From the NCBI GenBank assembly GCA_036495715.1, contig DASXML010000060.1, forward strand, positions 21,731 through 85,730: a DNA stretch of 64,000 nt, in the 5' to 3' direction. Source of the stretch: Scandinavium sp036495715 (GTDB lineage Bacteria; Pseudomonadota; Gammaproteobacteria; Enterobacterales; Enterobacteriaceae). A program made the position numbers and the translations under genes. The notes beneath the pieces were generated by a model. That model was not told where the DNA came from, searched no databases, and worked only from the letters and a program-made list of their open reading frames with translations. Shown here one piece after another: positions 51,393 to 60,819 of the stretch (the stretch's first letter is position 1; each line of letters starts with the position of its first letter).

Positions 51393-52868
51393 TTAGCTGG
51401 CAACCGCGATACGTTTCATATCGGTCATATAACCGCGCAGTTTTTTACCCACTTTCTCGATCTCGTGGCTGCGAATAGCTTCGTTCACATCACGCAACTG
51501 AGCGTTGTCTACCGCGCCTTCAGCAATCGCTTTACCCAGGTCGCCGGTTTGCAGCGTGGTCATGAATTCTTTCAGCAGCGGCACACAAGCGTAAGAGAAC
51601 AGGTAGTTACCGTATTCAGCAGTATCAGAGATAACCACGTTCATTTCGTACAGACGCTTACGCGCGATGGTGTTAGCAATCAGCGGCAGCTCATGCAATG
51701 ATTCGTAGTAAGCCGACTCTTCGATGATACCGGAATCCACCATGGTTTCGAACGCCAGCTCAACGCCCGCTTTTACCATCGCAATCATCAGCACGCCTTT
51801 GTCGAAGTACTCCTGCTCGCTGATTTTACCGTCAAACTGAGAGGCGTTTTCGAACGCGGTTTGGCCGGTCTCTTCACGCCAGGTCAGCAGATTTTTGTCG
51901 TCGTTTGCCCAGTCAGCCATCATGCCGGAGGAGAATTCGCCGGAGATGATGTCATCCATGTGTTTCTGGAACAGCGGTGCCATGATTTCTTTCAGCTGCT
52001 CGGACAGCGCATAAGCACGCACTTTTGCCGGGTTGGACAGACGGTCCATCATCAGCGTAATGCCACCTTGCTTCAGCGCTTCGGTGATGGTTTCCCAGCC
52101 GAACTGAATCAGTTTTTCCGCATAGGATGGGTCAGTCCCTTCTGCCACCAGCTTGTCGAAGCACAGCAAAGAACCGGCCTGCAACATGCCACACAGAATG
52201 GTCTGCTCACCCATCAGGTCAGATTTCACTTCTGCCACGAAGGAAGATTCCAGCACGCCCGCACGGTCACCGCCGGTTGCCGCAGCCCAAGCCTTGGCAA
52301 TCGCCATGCCTTCGCCTTTCGGGTCATTTTCCGGGTGAACGGCGATCAGCGTCGGCACACCGAAACCACGTTTGTATTCTTCACGCACTTCCGTACCAGG
52401 GCATTTCGGCGCCACCATCACCACGGTGATGTCTTTACGAATTTGCTCGCCCACTTCCACAATGTTGAAACCGTGAGAATAGCCCAGCGCCGCGCCGTCT
52501 TTCATCAGCGGCTGAACGGAACGCACTACGTCAGAGTGCTGTTTGTCTGGCGTCAGGTTCACAACCAGATCGGCCTGTGGGATCAGATCTTCGTAAGTGC
52601 CCACTTTGAAGCCGTTTTCAGTCGCTTTACGCCAGGATGCGCGCTTTTCAGCAATCGCTTCTTTACGCAGAGCGTAGGAGATATCCAGACCGGAATCACG
52701 CATGTTCAGGCCCTGGTTCAGACCCTGCGCGCCACAGCCGACGATGACCACTTTTTTACCCTGAAGGTAGCTCGCGCCATCGGCGAATTCGTCACGCGCC
52801 ATGAAGCGGCATTTACCCAGCTGTGCCAGCTGCTGGCGCAGGTTCAGTGTATTAAAGTAGTTAGCCAT
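51393..52868 (-). CDS. ilvC: Ketol-acid reductoisomerase IlvC
   Basis: IlvC converts acetolactate and acetohydroxybutyrate to dihydroxy acids with NADPH and Mg2+. It is the long class II form: 491 residues, Rossmann motif GCGAQG (44-49), and a duplicated C-terminal knotted domain. Activated by IlvY from the divergent gene. Confidence 0.98.
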   Translation of the reverse strand: MANYFNTLNLRQQLAQLGKCRFMARDEFADGASYLQGKKVVIVGCGAQGLNQGLNMRDSGLDISYALRKEAIAEKRASWRKATENGFKVGTYEDLIPQADLVVNLTPDKQHSDVVRSVQPLMKDGAALGYSHGFNIVEVGEQIRKDITVVMVAPKCPGTEVREEYKRGFGVPTLIAVHPENDPKGEGMAIAKAWAAATGGDRAGVLESSFVAEVKSDLMGEQTILCGMLQAGSLLCFDKLVAEGTDPSYAEKLIQFGWETITEALKQGGITLMMDRLSNPAKVRAYALSEQLKEIMAPLFQKHMDDIISGEFSSGMMADWANDDKNLLTWREETGQTAFENASQFDGKISEQEYFDKGVLMIAMVKAGVELAFETMVDSGIIEESAYYESLHELPLIANTIARKRLYEMNVVISDTAEYGNYLFSYACVPLLKEFMTTLQTGDLGKAIAEGAVDNAQLRDVNEAIRSHEIEKVGKKLRGYMTDMKRIAVAS

Positions 52869-52981
52869 GGTGATACCTCGTGATGTTGTTTTGTCTTATT
52901 GTTCGGTTCGCGTTTTGCGAGAATGGAACCACATTACAACAGGAAATTTGTTGCGGAAATTGATATATTCACAACATCACG

Positions 52982-52996
52982 TTGCAATTTCTGCAA
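52982..52996. promoter_or_regulatory. IlvY operator
   Basis: TTGCA, ATTTC, TGCAA is a perfect dyad with the LysR T-N11-A pattern, in the ilvY-ilvC divergent region 24 bp before ilvY. IlvY binds two such sites in E. coli; the second copy here is less regular (TTGCGGAAATTGATA near 52949-52963). Confidence 0.6.
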
Positions 52997-53019
52997 TGTA
53001 AAACCGTGGAGTGCCGTTT

Positions 53020-53913
53020 GTGGATTTACGCGATCTGAAAACCTTCCTGCATTTAGCAGAAAGCCGCCACTTCGGCCGCAGTGCGCGGGCGATGCACGTC
53101 AGCCCTTCCACGCTTTCTCGACAGATCCAGCGGCTGGAAGAAGATCTCGGTCAGCCGCTTTTTGTGCGCGATAACCGCACCGTCACGCTTACCGAAGCGG
53201 GTGAAGAGTTGCGGGTTTTCGCTCAGCAGACGCTGTTGCAGTACCAGCAACTGCGTCACACGCTCGATCAGCAAGGCCCATCGCTGTCGGGTGAGTTACA
53301 TATTTTCTGTTCCGTTACCGCCGCCTACAGCCATCTGCCGCCGATTCTGGACCGTTTCCGCGCCGAGCATCCGTCGGTGGAAATTAAACTGACCACCGGC
53401 GATGCCGCCGACGCGATGGAAAAAGTGGTTACCGGCGAAGCCGATCTGGCGATTGCAGGCAAACCCGAAACGCTGCCCGGCGCGGTATCGTTCGCGATGC
53501 TGGAAAACCTGGCGGTGGTGTTGATTGCTCCAGCGCTCGCCTGTCCGGTGCGGAATCAGGTGTCGCAAGAGAAACCCGACTGGTCAACGGTGCCGTTCAT
53601 CATGGCCGATCAAGGCCCGGTTCGTCGGCGCATTGAGCTGTGGTTCCGCCGCCACAAAATCAGCAACCCGTCAATTTACGCCACCGTTGGCGGTCACGAA
53701 GCGATGGTGTCGATGGTGGCACTTGGCTGCGGCGTGGCGTTGATCCCGGAAATCGTGCTGGAAAACAGCCCCGAACCGGTGCGTAACCGGGTGATGATTT
53801 TAGAGCGCAGCGATGAAAAAACACCGTTCGAATTGGGTGTTTGCGTGCAGAAAAAGCGGCTACATGAGCCGCTGGTCAATGCGTTTTGGGGGATTGTGCA
53901 GGAGAAGAAATAA
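53020..53913 (+). CDS. ilvY: LysR-type activator of ilvC, IlvY
   Basis: IlvY activates ilvC when acetolactate or acetohydroxybutyrate is present and represses itself. The start GTG 53020 (DLRDLKTFLHLAESRHFGRS) has GGAG eight bases upstream, giving 297 residues as in E. coli. N-terminal HTH (about 1-60), then the effector-binding domain. Confidence 0.95.
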   Translation: MDLRDLKTFLHLAESRHFGRSARAMHVSPSTLSRQIQRLEEDLGQPLFVRDNRTVTLTEAGEELRVFAQQTLLQYQQLRHTLDQQGPSLSGELHIFCSVTAAYSHLPPILDRFRAEHPSVEIKLTTGDAADAMEKVVTGEADLAIAGKPETLPGAVSFAMLENLAVVLIAPALACPVRNQVSQEKPDWSTVPFIMADQGPVRRRIELWFRRHKISNPSIYATVGGHEAMVSMVALGCGVALIPEIVLENSPEPVRNRVMILERSDEKTPFELGVCVQKKRLHEPLVNAFWGIVQEKK

Positions 53914-53948
53914 GCGAAACCCACCCTTAAAATAAGTGGGTAACGGCA

Positions 53949-55493
53949 TCAGGCGAGGAAGAAACGGAACGCCGGGTTTTGCGTTTCGTCGTGACACTCG
54001 TAGCCCAGTTCGTTGAGACGGGTTTCGAAATCCGGCTCATGTTCGCTAAGCTCAAATGCCGCCAGCACGCGGCCGTAATCGGTACCGTGGCTGCGATAAT
54101 GGAACAACGAAATGTTCCAGTGAGTGCCGAGCGTGTAGAGGAATTTCAGCAGCGCGCCGGGTGATTCCGGGAACTCAAAACTGTACAGACGTTCCTGTAA
54201 CGGCTTCGACGGACGCCCGCCGACCATGTAGCGAACGTGCAGTTTCGCCATTTCATCGTCGGACAAATCCACTACGCTATACCCGCCGTCATGCAGCAGA
54301 TTGAGGATCTCTTTGCGCTCTTCCAGACCGCGACTCAAACGGACGCCCACAAAAATACAGGCGTCTTTAGCATCGGCGAAACGGTAGTTAAATTCCGTTA
54401 CCGAACGCCCGCCGAGCAGCTGGCAGAATTTAAGAAAACTGCCTTTTTCTTCCGGAATGGTGACCGCCAGCAGCGCTTCACGTTGCTCGCCCAGTTCACA
54501 GCGCTCGGAAACGTAACGTAAACCGTGAAAGTTCACGTTCGCACCAGAAAGCACGTGCGCCAGGCGCTCGCCGCGAATGTTATGCTGCGCGATGTACTTC
54601 TTCATGCCCGCCAGCGCCAGTGCGCCGGAAGGCTCCGCGACCGCACGGACGTCTTCGAACAAATCTTTCATCGCCGCACAGATGGCATCGCTGTCGACGG
54701 TAATGATGTCGTCGAGATATTCCTGACAAAGACGGAACGTTTCATCGCCGATACGCTTCACCGCCACGCCTTCGGCAAACAGCCCGACGCGCGGTAAATC
54801 CACCGGATGTCCGGCATCCAGCGCCGCTTTTAAACAGGCTGAATCTTCTGCTTCCACCGCAATCACTTTAATCTGCGGCATCAGTTGCTTGATCAGTACA
54901 GCGACACCCGCCGCCAGACCGCCGCCGCCGACCGGCACGAACACGCGATCGAGATGCGCATCCTGTTGCAGCATTTCCAGTGCCAGCGTGCCCTGCCCTG
55001 CAATCACCATCGGGTGATCGAACGGCGGCACCCAAGTAAAGCCCTGCTGCTGCGCAAGCTCGATGGCTTTGGCTTTCGCTTCATCGAAATTGGCGCCGTG
55101 CAGCAGCACTTCACCACCGAAACCACGCACCGCATCGACTTTAATATCGGCGGTAGCAACAGGCATTACGATCAACGCCTTGATGCCAAGGCGTGCCGAA
55201 GAGAACGCCACGCCCTGCGCATGATTGCCCGCCGAAGCCGTGATCACTCCGCTCGCCTTCTGCTCTTCCGTCAGGCTCGCCATCATTGCGTACGCGCCGC
55301 GCAGCTTGAAACTGTGAACCGGCTGACGGTCTTCGCGCTTCACCAGAATCACGTTGTCGAAACGCGCAGAGAGTTTTTCCATCTTCTGCAATGGCGTGAC
55401 CTGCACGGCTTCATAGACCGGCGCACGCAGCACCGCGCGGAGATATTCCGCCCCCTCAGGGGCGGTGGATAGCGGTTGGGATTCGGCCATCAT
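53949..55493 (-). CDS. ilvA: Biosynthetic threonine deaminase IlvA
   Basis: IlvA converts threonine to 2-oxobutyrate for isoleucine, with isoleucine feedback. 514 residues from ATG 55493; the adjacent ATG 55490 would give 513. The PLP lysine is in HSFKLRGAY (K63 or K62), with glycine-rich PVGGGGLAAG and two C-terminal ACT-like domains. The first ATG overlaps the ilvD stop as TAATG. Confidence 0.97.
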   Translation of the reverse strand: MMAESQPLSTAPEGAEYLRAVLRAPVYEAVQVTPLQKMEKLSARFDNVILVKREDRQPVHSFKLRGAYAMMASLTEEQKASGVITASAGNHAQGVAFSSARLGIKALIVMPVATADIKVDAVRGFGGEVLLHGANFDEAKAKAIELAQQQGFTWVPPFDHPMVIAGQGTLALEMLQQDAHLDRVFVPVGGGGLAAGVAVLIKQLMPQIKVIAVEAEDSACLKAALDAGHPVDLPRVGLFAEGVAVKRIGDETFRLCQEYLDDIITVDSDAICAAMKDLFEDVRAVAEPSGALALAGMKKYIAQHNIRGERLAHVLSGANVNFHGLRYVSERCELGEQREALLAVTIPEEKGSFLKFCQLLGGRSVTEFNYRFADAKDACIFVGVRLSRGLEERKEILNLLHDGGYSVVDLSDDEMAKLHVRYMVGGRPSKPLQERLYSFEFPESPGALLKFLYTLGTHWNISLFHYRSHGTDYGRVLAAFELSEHEPDFETRLNELGYECHDETQNPAFRFFLA

Positions 55494-57343
55494 TAGCCCC
55501 CAAGTTTTGATTTATCACGCACTGCGCCTTTGTCTGCACTGGTCGCCAGACTTGCGTAGGCACGCAACGCGAAGGAAACCTGACGCTCGCGATTCACAGG
55601 CTTCCACGCCTGATCGCCACGCGCTTCCTGCGCTTCACGACGCGCTGCCAGTTCCTGATCGCTCAGCTGCAATTGAATGCCACGGCCAGGGATGTCGATA
55701 GCAATCATGTCACCGTCTTCAATCAGCGCGATGTTGCCGCCGCTGGCCGCTTCCGGGGAAACGTGGCCGATAGACAAACCTGATGTACCGCCGGAGAAAC
55801 GCCCGTCAGTCACCAACGCACAGGCTTTACCGAGACCCATCGATTTCAGGTAGGTGGTTGGGTAGAGCATTTCCTGCATGCCCGGCCCGCCTTTCGGCCC
55901 TTCATAGCGGATAACGACGACGTCGCCCGCCACTACTTTTCCACCGAGGATCGCGTCAACCGCATCGTCCTGGCTTTCGTACACTTTGGCCGGACCGGTG
56001 AATTTCAGGTTGCTGTCGTCTACGCCTGCCGTTTTCACAATGCAGCCGTTTTCCGCGAAATTACCGTACAGCACGGCAAGACCACCGTCCTGGCTGTAGG
56101 CGTGTTCCAGCGAACGGATACAGCCTCCGGCGCGATCGTCATCGAGCGTGTCCCAACGACAGCTTTGCGAGAACGCTTTGGTGGTGCGAATGCCCGCAGG
56201 GCCTGCGCGGAACATGGTTTTCACCGCCTCGTCTTTGGTCAGCATCACGTCGTACTGATCGAGTGTTTGCGGCAGGGAGAGGCCCAGCACGTTTTTCACG
56301 TTGCGGTTCAGCAGCCCAGCGCGATCCAACTCGCCGAGAATACCGAGCACGCCACCCGCACGGTGAACATCTTCCATGTGATATTTCTGGGTGCTTGGCG
56401 CGACTTTACACAGCTGTGGCACGTTACGGGAGAGCTTGTCGATATCACTCATGGTGAAGTCGATTTCAGCTTCCTGCGCCGCAGCCAGCAGGTGCAGAAC
56501 GGTGTTGGTGGAACCGCCCATGGCGATATCCAGCGTCATGGCATTCTCAAACGCTTCTTTGCAGGCAATGTTGCGCGGCAGCGCGGTTTCGTCATCTTTC
56601 TCATAATAGCGTTTGGTCAATTCAACAATGCGTTTCCCGGCATTGAGGAACAGCTCTTCACGATCGGAGTGCGTAGCCAGCAATGAGCCGTTGCCCGGCT
56701 GAGACAGGCCCAGCGCTTCAGTCAAACAGTTCATCGAGTTGGCGGTAAACATGCCAGAACAAGAGCCACACGTTGGGCACGCGGAGCGCTCAATCTGATC
56801 GCTCTGCTCGTCGGAGACTTTCGGATCAGCCCCCTGAATCATTGCATCAACCAGGTCGAGTTTAATGATCTGATCGGAGAGTTTGGTTTTCCCGGCTTCC
56901 ATTGGGCCACCGGAAACGAAGATCACCGGAATATTGAGGCGCAGCGACGCCATCAACATCCCCGGGGTGATTTTGTCGCAGTTGGAGATACACACCATCG
57001 CATCAGCGCAGTGAGCGTTGACCATGTACTCCACGGAGTCGGCAATAAGCTCACGCGACGGCAGCGAATACAGCATGCCCCCGTGACCCATGGCGATCCC
57101 ATCATCTACGGCGATGGTGTTGAACTCCTTCGCGACGCCGCCGGAGGCTTCGATTTGCTCAGCAACCAGTTTACCAAGGTCGCGCAGGTGAACGTGGCCC
57201 GGCACGAACTGGGTAAACGAGTTCACAACGGCAATAATCGGTTTACCGAAATCGTCGTCGGTCATCCCGGTGGCGCGCCACAGCGCGCGGGCACCGGCCA
57301 TATTACGGCCATGAGTGGTAGTGGCGGAACGGTACTTAGGCAT
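55493..57343 (-). CDS. ilvD: Dihydroxy-acid dehydratase IlvD
   Basis: IlvD makes 2-oxo acids from dihydroxy acids using an Fe-S cluster. From ATG 57343 (MPKYRSATTTHGRNMAG) it has 616 residues as in E. coli. Cluster cysteines lie in VCISNCDKITPGM and SACPTCGSCSGMF. Part of ilvLXGMEDA. Confidence 0.97.
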   Translation of the reverse strand: MPKYRSATTTHGRNMAGARALWRATGMTDDDFGKPIIAVVNSFTQFVPGHVHLRDLGKLVAEQIEASGGVAKEFNTIAVDDGIAMGHGGMLYSLPSRELIADSVEYMVNAHCADAMVCISNCDKITPGMLMASLRLNIPVIFVSGGPMEAGKTKLSDQIIKLDLVDAMIQGADPKVSDEQSDQIERSACPTCGSCSGMFTANSMNCLTEALGLSQPGNGSLLATHSDREELFLNAGKRIVELTKRYYEKDDETALPRNIACKEAFENAMTLDIAMGGSTNTVLHLLAAAQEAEIDFTMSDIDKLSRNVPQLCKVAPSTQKYHMEDVHRAGGVLGILGELDRAGLLNRNVKNVLGLSLPQTLDQYDVMLTKDEAVKTMFRAGPAGIRTTKAFSQSCRWDTLDDDRAGGCIRSLEHAYSQDGGLAVLYGNFAENGCIVKTAGVDDSNLKFTGPAKVYESQDDAVDAILGGKVVAGDVVVIRYEGPKGGPGMQEMLYPTTYLKSMGLGKACALVTDGRFSGGTSGLSIGHVSPEAASGGNIALIEDGDMIAIDIPGRGIQLQLSDQELAARREAQEARGDQAWKPVNRERQVSFALRAYASLATSADKGAVRDKSKLGG

Positions 57344-57402
57344 GCTCTGTTTACTCCGTCTGTCTGTTAAATGGGACGGTGCGTGCCGTCCCATCGTAAT
57401 AC

Positions 57403-58332
57403 TTATGAATTAACCTGATCCAACCAACCCCATTTATCCTCGGTTTCACCGGTGAAGAGGCCAAAGAATGCTTGCTGAATGCGTTTGGTGACCGGGCCGC
57501 AGCGGCCTTCGCCCACCTGAATGCCGTCGACGCTACGCACCGGGGTAATTTCCGCTGCCGTGCCGGACATGAACACTTCGTCAGCCAGGTACAGGGATTC
57601 GCGGGACAACACCTGCTCGCGGACTTCGATATCTAACTCTTTTGCCAGCTTGATGATCGCATCACGAGTAATGCCTGGTAGCGCGGAAGAGGTAAACGGC
57701 GGCGTGAACAGGATACCGTCTTTGACTTCAAACAGGTTTTCCCCTGCGCCTTCGGAGATATAGCCGTTCACATCCAGCGCGATCCCTTCCTGATAGCCAT
57801 GACGACGGGCTTCGCTGCCAACCAGCAGAGAGGAAAGGTAGTTACCACCGGCTTTGGCGGCAGTCGGAATGGTGTTTGGTGCGACGCGATTCCAGGAAGA
57901 AACCATTGCGTCGATCCCCTGATCCAGCGCTTCTGCGCCCAGATATGCCCCCCAAGGGAAAGCGGCAATGATAACGTCAGTGGTATAACCGTCTGGCGGA
58001 TTTACGCCCATACCTACGTCGCCGACAAATACCAATGGACGGATATATGCGCTGGTCAGGTTATTTTTTCGAATGACCTGACGGCAGGCTTCCATTAGCT
58101 CATCAACGCTTTGAGAAACCGGGAAACGATAGATTTTGGCTGAATCACGCAGACGCTGCATGTGTTCACGATGACGGAACACCACCGGGCCTTTGTGAGA
58201 ATCGTAGCAACGGATGCCTTCGAAGACGGACGTCCCGTAGTGCAACGCATGGGACATCACGTGAACCTTCGCTTCACCCCATGGCACCATCTCACCGTTA
58301 AACCAGATGTAATCAGCTTTTTTCGTCGTCAT
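57403..58332 (-). CDS. ilvE: Branched-chain amino acid aminotransferase IlvE
   Basis: IlvE performs the last transamination for Ile, Val and Leu. The 309-residue fold-type IV PLP enzyme has catalytic K160 (AAKAGGNYLSSLL) and the signature EGAGENLFEV. AAGGAAG precedes ATG 58332. Between ilvM and ilvD. Confidence 0.98.
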   Translation of the reverse strand: MTTKKADYIWFNGEMVPWGEAKVHVMSHALHYGTSVFEGIRCYDSHKGPVVFRHREHMQRLRDSAKIYRFPVSQSVDELMEACRQVIRKNNLTSAYIRPLVFVGDVGMGVNPPDGYTTDVIIAAFPWGAYLGAEALDQGIDAMVSSWNRVAPNTIPTAAKAGGNYLSSLLVGSEARRHGYQEGIALDVNGYISEGAGENLFEVKDGILFTPPFTSSALPGITRDAIIKLAKELDIEVREQVLSRESLYLADEVFMSGTAAEITPVRSVDGIQVGEGRCGPVTKRIQQAFFGLFTGETEDKWGWLDQVNS

Positions 58333-58349
58333 TATTCTTCCTTTTTCGC

Positions 58350-58613
58350 TCAGGCGCGGATTTGTTGTGATGATGTTGTTCGTTGCTGGATCTCGACGCG
58401 GGCGACATCGACCAGTTTACTTAACTGGCTAAACAGTAATTCGACTGGACGGAGACTGGCAACGGTCAATTCAATATTTATGTTCTGCGAGTCGGTGGCC
58501 GTTTCCATATTCATGGCGCAAATTTGAAAACCACGGTGGCGTACCACGCGCAAAATGCGCTCTAACGTTTCCGGGTTGAAGCGGGCCTGTACAGCGACCT
58601 GATGGTGCATCAT
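58350..58613 (-). CDS. ilvM: Acetolactate synthase II small subunit IlvM
   Basis: The 87-residue regulatory subunit is one ACT domain (RFNPETLERILRVVRHRGF). It stabilises IlvG; isozyme II is valine-resistant. Overlaps the ilvG stop by four bases, indicating coupling. Confidence 0.96.
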   Translation of the reverse strand: MMHHQVAVQARFNPETLERILRVVRHRGFQICAMNMETATDSQNINIELTVASLRPVELLFSQLSKLVDVARVEIQQRTTSSQQIRA

Positions 58614-60256
58614 GATAATTTCTCCAGCATTTCTGCATTACTGGCACCCGGTGGTACCAACGGCCAGACGTTTTCGAGTTCGTCGATTGAGACATGAAGC
58701 AGGTAGGGTCCTTTGCTGTTCAACATCGCGTCGAGTGCCGCTTCAACCTGATCTTTACGGGTAATATGCTGGCCCGGAATACCAAAAGCGCTGGCCAGCA
58801 TGAGGAAATCGGGGTTATCGGTCAGCGTCGTTTCGCTGTACCGCTCCTGGAAAAAGAGCTGTTGCCACTGGCGTACCATGCCCAAACGCTGGTTGTCCAA
58901 CAACACGATCTTCACCGGCAGCTGTTTGCGTTTCACGGTGCCTAGTTCCTGCACGTTCATCATGAAGGAGCCGTCGCCAGAGACACAGATAACCGTATCG
59001 TTCGGACGAGCCACCTGCGCACCGACCGCGGCGGGCAGGCCAAAACCCATCGTCCCCAGGCCACTGGAGGTGATGAAATTTTCTGGACGGGTGTAGGTCA
59101 TGTGCTGTGCTGACCACATCTGATGTTGCCCTACATCGGTGGTGACAACGCTGTCGGCGGGTTTGCGATCGGACAATTGTTTTAACAACAGCGGCGCATA
59201 GATGGCATCGCCCGGATGGTCGTAGCGCCAGACGTTTTCGGCACGCAATTCAGCGGTGTGTTTACGCCACGCATCAATGTTCAACGGTTGCTGCAAAGCA
59301 GGTAAAAGCGCGTTCAGATCGCCCTGTAAACCGACATGAACCTGACGCAATTTATTCAGTTCCGCCGGGTCGATATCCATGTGAATGACTTTTGCATGTG
59401 GTGCGAAGGTGTTCAGCTTGCCGGTTACGCGGTCATCAAAACGCGCACCGACGGCAATCAGTAAATCGCACTGCTGTACCGCCAGATTTGCCGCTTTTGT
59501 GCCGTGCATTCCCAACATTGCCAGGTAATACGGGTAATCAGCCTCCACCGCGCCCAACCCTTTCAGCGTACAGGTCACCGGCATTTGCGTCACCGCGATA
59601 AACTCTCGCAGCGCAGGTACGGCCTGTGCCATCCCCACGCCGCCACCAACATACAGCATCGGCTGGTTCGCCGCGGCGATCATCTGGCGGGCCTGTTCTA
59701 CCGCTGCAAACGGGAAATCATCCTCGTCTGCAACCATGGAGAAATGAGGCTCAAGCGCGCTAATAGCAACCTGAACGTCTTTCGGGATATCAACCAGCAC
59801 CGGACCTGGGCGGCCTGAGTTTGCCAGATGGAAGGCTTCGGCCATCACGCGTGGCAACTCTTCCAATGACTGCACCAGGAAACTGTGTTTCGTGCAGGCC
59901 AATGACAAACCGAGAACGTCTACTTCCTGGAAGGCATCGGTGCCAATCAGCGATGAAGCAACTTGTCCGGTGATCGCGACTACCGGCACTGAATCCAGCA
60001 GCGCATCAGCAAGACCGGTTATCAGGTTGGTTGCGCCCGGGCCAGATGTCGCCATGCACACGCCCGTTTTACCCGTCGCGCGAGCATAACCAATGGCCGC
60101 GATAGCTGCCCCCTGCTCATGGCGACACAGCAGGTGTTCCACGCCGCCGTCATACAACGCATCGTAGATCGGCATAATTGCGCCGCCGGGATAACCGAAT
60201 ACAGTCTCGACGCCCTGCGCTCGCAACGCATGTACTACCCACTGAGCCCCATTCAT
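58610..60256 (-). CDS. ilvG: Acetolactate synthase II large subunit IlvG, intact
   Basis: IlvG is the ThDP/FAD enzyme that makes acetolactate and acetohydroxybutyrate. From ATG 60256 (MNGAQWVVHALRAQG) it has 548 uninterrupted residues, with ThDP-activating Glu47 (CRHEQGA) and the GDGSFMMN motif. E. coli K-12 carries a frameshift here and is valine-sensitive; this copy should be functional. Confidence 0.97.
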   Translation of the reverse strand: MNGAQWVVHALRAQGVETVFGYPGGAIMPIYDALYDGGVEHLLCRHEQGAAIAAIGYARATGKTGVCMATSGPGATNLITGLADALLDSVPVVAITGQVASSLIGTDAFQEVDVLGLSLACTKHSFLVQSLEELPRVMAEAFHLANSGRPGPVLVDIPKDVQVAISALEPHFSMVADEDDFPFAAVEQARQMIAAANQPMLYVGGGVGMAQAVPALREFIAVTQMPVTCTLKGLGAVEADYPYYLAMLGMHGTKAANLAVQQCDLLIAVGARFDDRVTGKLNTFAPHAKVIHMDIDPAELNKLRQVHVGLQGDLNALLPALQQPLNIDAWRKHTAELRAENVWRYDHPGDAIYAPLLLKQLSDRKPADSVVTTDVGQHQMWSAQHMTYTRPENFITSSGLGTMGFGLPAAVGAQVARPNDTVICVSGDGSFMMNVQELGTVKRKQLPVKIVLLDNQRLGMVRQWQQLFFQERYSETTLTDNPDFLMLASAFGIPGQHITRKDQVEAALDAMLNSKGPYLLHVSIDELENVWPLVPPGASNAEMLEKLS

Positions 60257-60258
60257 AG

Positions 60259-60309
60259 TCACTTCCCCGTCGCTTTTCGCGAGAAACAGAATTTTATGCT
60301 GGTTGTCAT
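60259..60309 (-). CDS. ilvX: Small protein IlvX
   Basis: A 16-codon ORF, MTTSIKFCFSRKATGK, with GAGGA eight bases before its ATG, ending two bases before ilvG. It matches the E. coli small protein IlvX (16 residues, core STKFCFSR). Role unknown; it may couple translation into ilvG. An in-frame ATG ten codons upstream lacks a ribosome site because it abuts the attenuator. Confidence 0.75.
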   Translation of the reverse strand: MTTSIKFCFSRKATGK

Positions 60310-60339
60310 ATTCTGTTCCTCATTGTTTTTCGCAGTCAT

Positions 60340-60371
60340 AAAAAAACCCCCGGACCTTTCGGTGCGGGGGT
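60340..60371 (-). terminator. ilv attenuator
   Basis: On the minus strand CCCCC, loop, GGGGG followed by seven T, 24 bp after the ilvL stop. It terminates transcription unless ribosomes stall on ilvL. Confidence 0.92.
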
Positions 60372-60394
60372 CTTAGTTCGTTAAGGCTTGTTTT

Positions 60395-60493
60395 CTAAGC
60401 CTTTCCTCTTCCAAGTGCAGCCCCGCACGGTGGGATAATAATCACCACCACGCTAATCACGACCAGGCTAATCACTCGTAGAAGGGCTGTCAT
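60395..60493 (-). CDS. ilvL: ilv operon leader peptide IlvL
   Basis: A 32-residue peptide beginning MTALLRVISLVVISVVVIII, rich in Ile, Val and Leu control codons, ending AALGRGKA. Stalling at these codons under branched-chain amino acid limitation prevents the attenuator forming and lets ilvXGMEDA be transcribed. It matches E. coli IlvL from memory. Confidence 0.96.
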   Translation of the reverse strand: MTALLRVISLVVISVVVIIIPPCGAALGRGKA

Positions 60494-60819
60494 TTTGTCT
60501 ACTTTTGGCTTCACGTTCGAAGGAATACCTAAAGAGTTACCACAGCCGCGGGATAGAAGACAAGATTTTTTTATTACACGATTTCCGATCTGGCTAACGA
60601 TATTGGCAAAAAGTATTGTTTTTCATAAGAAATACCTGAGATGAAAATTATTCACTCAACGACCCCACCCGAATTGCTTCATATTTTATCGATCGTGCTT
60701 CCAATTGTTTGCAATGGAGATGAAAAATCACAAAAAACCGGGAATCATGCGCGTAAATTTCTATTTCATTCATTGTTACTGAAAATCAGCGCGCCATACT
60801 GCTTTCTCACGGAGGCACT
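60494..60819. other. ilvL-comM divergent promoter region
   Basis: A 326-bp gap with promoters for the leftward ilv operon and rightward comM. An A/T tract at 60569-60580 upstream of ilvL is a plausible UP/IHF region. TTGTCT, on the minus strand near 60565, may be the ilv -35; I cannot fix the -10. No other gene seen. Confidence 0.4.

Noticed and set aside
51861..52883. 340-codon + strand open frame opposite ilvC
   Set aside because: It is entirely antisense to ilvC; its length follows from ilvC codon bias, and the translation (repeated His/Phe/Arg) matches nothing recognisable.
53914..53948. Hairpin between ilvY and ilvA as a terminator
   Set aside because: The CCCAC/GTGGG stem is short with an 11-base loop and no U-tract on either strand.
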